Shown: piece after piece, positions 61,078 to 64,000 of the stretch | Layout of the letters: the number at the start of each line of letters is the position of its first letter | Position numbering within the stretch: position 1 is the first letter of the stretch | NCBI RefSeq assembly: GCF_001440405.1 | Contig: NZ_LLXX01000221.1 | Span: 340-64,339, forward strand | DNA length: 64,000 nucleotides | Source: Bradyrhizobium valentinum | GTDB taxonomy: Bacteria; Pseudomonadota; Alphaproteobacteria; Rhizobiales; Xanthobacteraceae | Direction of reading: 5' to 3' | The notes under the pieces: generated by a model | Told to the model about the DNA's origin: nothing | Database searches by the model: none | The model's input: the letters and a program-made list of their open reading frames with translations, nothing else | Translations under genes and position numbers: made by a program

Positions 61078-61153
61078 GTAGGATGGGTGGAGCGAAGCGA
61101 TACCCATCAATGCCAGTGCGTGTGGCGATGGGTATCGCTGCGCTCCACCCATC

Positions 61154-61157
<4 letters not shown>
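61078..61157. repeat. Palindromic repeat family H, copy 2
   Basis: GTAGGATGGGTGGAGCGAAG and GCTCCACCCATCCTAC form a hairpin; ATACCCAT/ATGGGTAT pair inside. On the minus strand its right end supplies the TAG stop codon of the ABC-F gene, exactly as copy 1 does for the flavoprotein gene. Confidence 0.92.
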
Positions 61158-62968
<1,811 letters not shown>

Positions 62969-62972
62969 CGTT

Positions 62973-63470
62973 TTAGCCCTGGTTCGGCGCAGACTGCGGC
63001 GCCCGCTGGCGCTGGATGCGGCGGATGGCCTGGTCGAGCGCGGACAGGAATGCCGAGCGATCGCGCGGGGCGAAGGATTTTGGGCCGCCGGTTACTTCGC
63101 CCGACGAGCGCAGATCGGTCATCAGGTTGCGCACCGCCAGTGTCATGCCGATCGAGGCTTCCGTGAACGGCTTGCCGTTCGGCGCGATCGCTTCTGCTCC
63201 TGATTTCACGCAGCGGCTGGCGAGCGGGATATCCGATGTGATGACGATATCGCCTTTTCCCGCGCGCCCGGCGATCCAGTCGTCGGCTGCGTCCATTCCG
63301 GAACCTGCGGCGATGCGCTCGATCAGCGGATCCTGCGGCACACGGATGAAATTGCCTGCGACGACGCTGACCGGCAGGCCGTGCCGGATCGCGACGCGAT
63401 AGATCTCGTCCTTCACCGGGCAGGCGTCGGCATCGACATAGATGCGGGTCAAGTTCGCGTCAGGCAGCAT
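62973..63470 (-). CDS. DUF188/YaiI-YqxD family protein
   Basis: 165-residue protein of the YaiI/YqxD family, with [18 protein letters not shown] and [14 protein letters not shown] typical of this PIN-like nuclease-related fold. The biochemical role is not known. The start taken is the ATG giving [15 protein letters not shown]. Ten bases upstream a duplicate of ATGCTGCCTG creates another ATG in another frame that stops after six codons. It is probably co-transcribed with the ABC-F gene. Confidence 0.85.
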   Translation of the reverse strand: MLPDANLTRIYVDADACPVKDEIYRVAIRHGLPVSVVAGNFIRVPQDPLIERIAAGSGMDAADDWIAGRAGKGDIVITSDIPLASRCVKSGAEAIAPNGKPFTEASIGMTLAVRNLMTDLRSSGEVTGGPKSFAPRDRSAFLSALDQAIRRIQRQRAPQSAPNQG

Positions 63471-63480
63471 CAGGCAGCAT
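63461..63480. repeat. 10-base tandem duplication at a start codon
   Basis: CAGGCAGCAT occurs twice without a gap (ATGCTGCCTG twice on the minus strand). The copy proximal to the gene carries the real start; the distal one makes a MLPDAA reading frame that stops at once. Confidence 0.9.
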
Positions 63481-63564
63481 AAGTTGGATTCGTTCCGTAT
63501 TCTTGCCCGCGGGTGGTACTCCATCGGATGCCAAAATGCGAGGGGAACAGCGTCCGGAACACGC

Positions 63565-63592
63565 TTGCCACGGCACATTCTTCGCGTACGAT
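63565..63592 (+). promoter_or_regulatory. Candidate promoter of the terminal hotdog gene
   Basis: TTGCCA, a 16-base spacer and TACGAT resemble a sigma70-type promoter about 40 bases upstream of the ATG at 63635. The match is moderate. Confidence 0.3.
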
Positions 63593-63634
63593 AACCCGAA
63601 GAAATAACAACAAAATCAGAGGAAACCGGAGCGC

Positions 63635-64000
63635 ATGACCCGCCGGCTCGAACCCTATCGCGTCCAGGCCTTCAACACCGCCAAGCAATCCGAAAACAAG
63701 ATGCACGACGACACCGTGGCAAAGCGGTTCGGATTTTCGGGTGGGCTGGTGCCGGGTGTTGACGTGATGGCCTATATGATACACCTGCCGGTCGCAAAAT
63801 GGGGCCGGCCCTTTCTTGAGCGCGGCCTGATCGACGCCCGTTTCGTCAAGCCGGTCTATGACGGCGAGATGGCCGAACTCACGGCGGAGGAAAGCAATAG
63901 CGTGCTTTCGATTGAGGTGCAGAGCCGCGGCGAGCTTTGCGCCACCGGCACCGCGTCGTTGCCGGCATCTGTGCCCGCCGTGTCGATCGCGGACTACAAG
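63635..64000 (+). CDS. Hotdog/MaoC-like protein, 3' end outside window
   Basis: The frame from the ATG is open to the end of the window, giving 122 residues with good codon use. The sequence begins [20 protein letters not shown] and includes [20 protein letters not shown] and [18 protein letters not shown], which looks like the hydratase/hotdog fold with a GGLVPG loop in place of the MaoC motif. It is preceded by GAGGAAACCGGAGC. Divergent from the DUF188 gene across 164 bases. Function unknown; acyl-CoA hydratase or thioesterase-like. Confidence 0.75.
   Translation, partial: MTRRLEPYRVQAFNTAKQSENKMHDDTVAKRFGFSGGLVPGVDVMAYMIHLPVAKWGRPFLERGLIDARFVKPVYDGEMAELTAEESNSVLSIEVQSRGELCATGTASLPASVPAVSIADYK

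Overview
The window is GC-rich alphaproteobacterial chromosome. The gene content points to a Bradyrhizobium-like member of the Nitrobacteraceae: many ABC, TRAP and MFS importers for organic acids and sugars, many acyl-CoA enzymes, and several families of roughly 80-150 bp palindromic intergenic repeats of the kind common in that group. This placement is an inference from content, since there is no rRNA or marker gene here. I see no phage, insertion sequence, CRISPR array, tRNA or rRNA. The region reads as metabolic chromosome made of many small regulated catabolic units.

Layout. 1-1.8 kb: end of exbB, then exbD and tonB (energy for outer-membrane uptake). 1.9-9 kb: a salicylaldehyde/vanillin-dehydrogenase-like aldehyde dehydrogenase behind a complete branched-chain-type ABC importer, with a divergent AraC regulator. 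9-12.1 kb: a small membrane-anchored protein, an M50 protease, and a LysR regulator divergent from a DMT exporter. 12.1-24.7 kb: a sugar or sugar-acid regulon with RidA, two SDR dehydrogenases, an IlvD/Edd dehydratase, a LacI regulator, a CUT1 ABC importer, a DenD-like dehydrogenase, a KDG kinase and KDPG aldolase. Two matching LacI-type operators flank the regulator gene.

24.7-31.6 kb: acyl-CoA genes, including a true thiolase, a CoA transferase, an acyl-CoA dehydrogenase, and a thiolase homologue without its cysteine paired with a DUF35 OB-fold protein. 31.6-35.4 kb: a minimal Hsp70 and Tex. 35.6-43.8 kb: a glutaminase fused to STAS and cyclic-nucleotide-binding domains, located in a TAXI-TRAP transporter operon. 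Beside it are a biotin carrier and, divergently, an IclR regulator and a carboxyltransferase. 43.9-49 kb: MFS transporter, a flavin monooxygenase/DUF2783/enoyl-CoA hydratase operon, a thioesterase remnant and a TetR regulator. 49-55 kb: LysR and a four-gene distal valine pathway (mmsA, isobutyryl-CoA dehydrogenase, 3-hydroxyisobutyryl-CoA hydrolase, mmsB). 55-58.5 kb: acyl-CoA ligase, MaoC hydratase and SDR. 58.6-64 kb: a flavoprotein, a PLP enzyme of the D-threonine aldolase type, an ABC-F ATPase, a DUF188 protein and a partial hotdog gene.

The observations I think most worth following are: the glutaminase-STAS-cNMP fusion co-transcribed with a TAXI-TRAP transporter; the Cys-less thiolase/DUF35 pair, which by analogy with Ltp2-ChsH2 could be a retro-aldolase; the biotin carrier plus carboxyltransferase without a biotin carboxylase; several clear dyad operators next to their likely regulators; and palindromic repeats that supply the stop codon of two unrelated genes.
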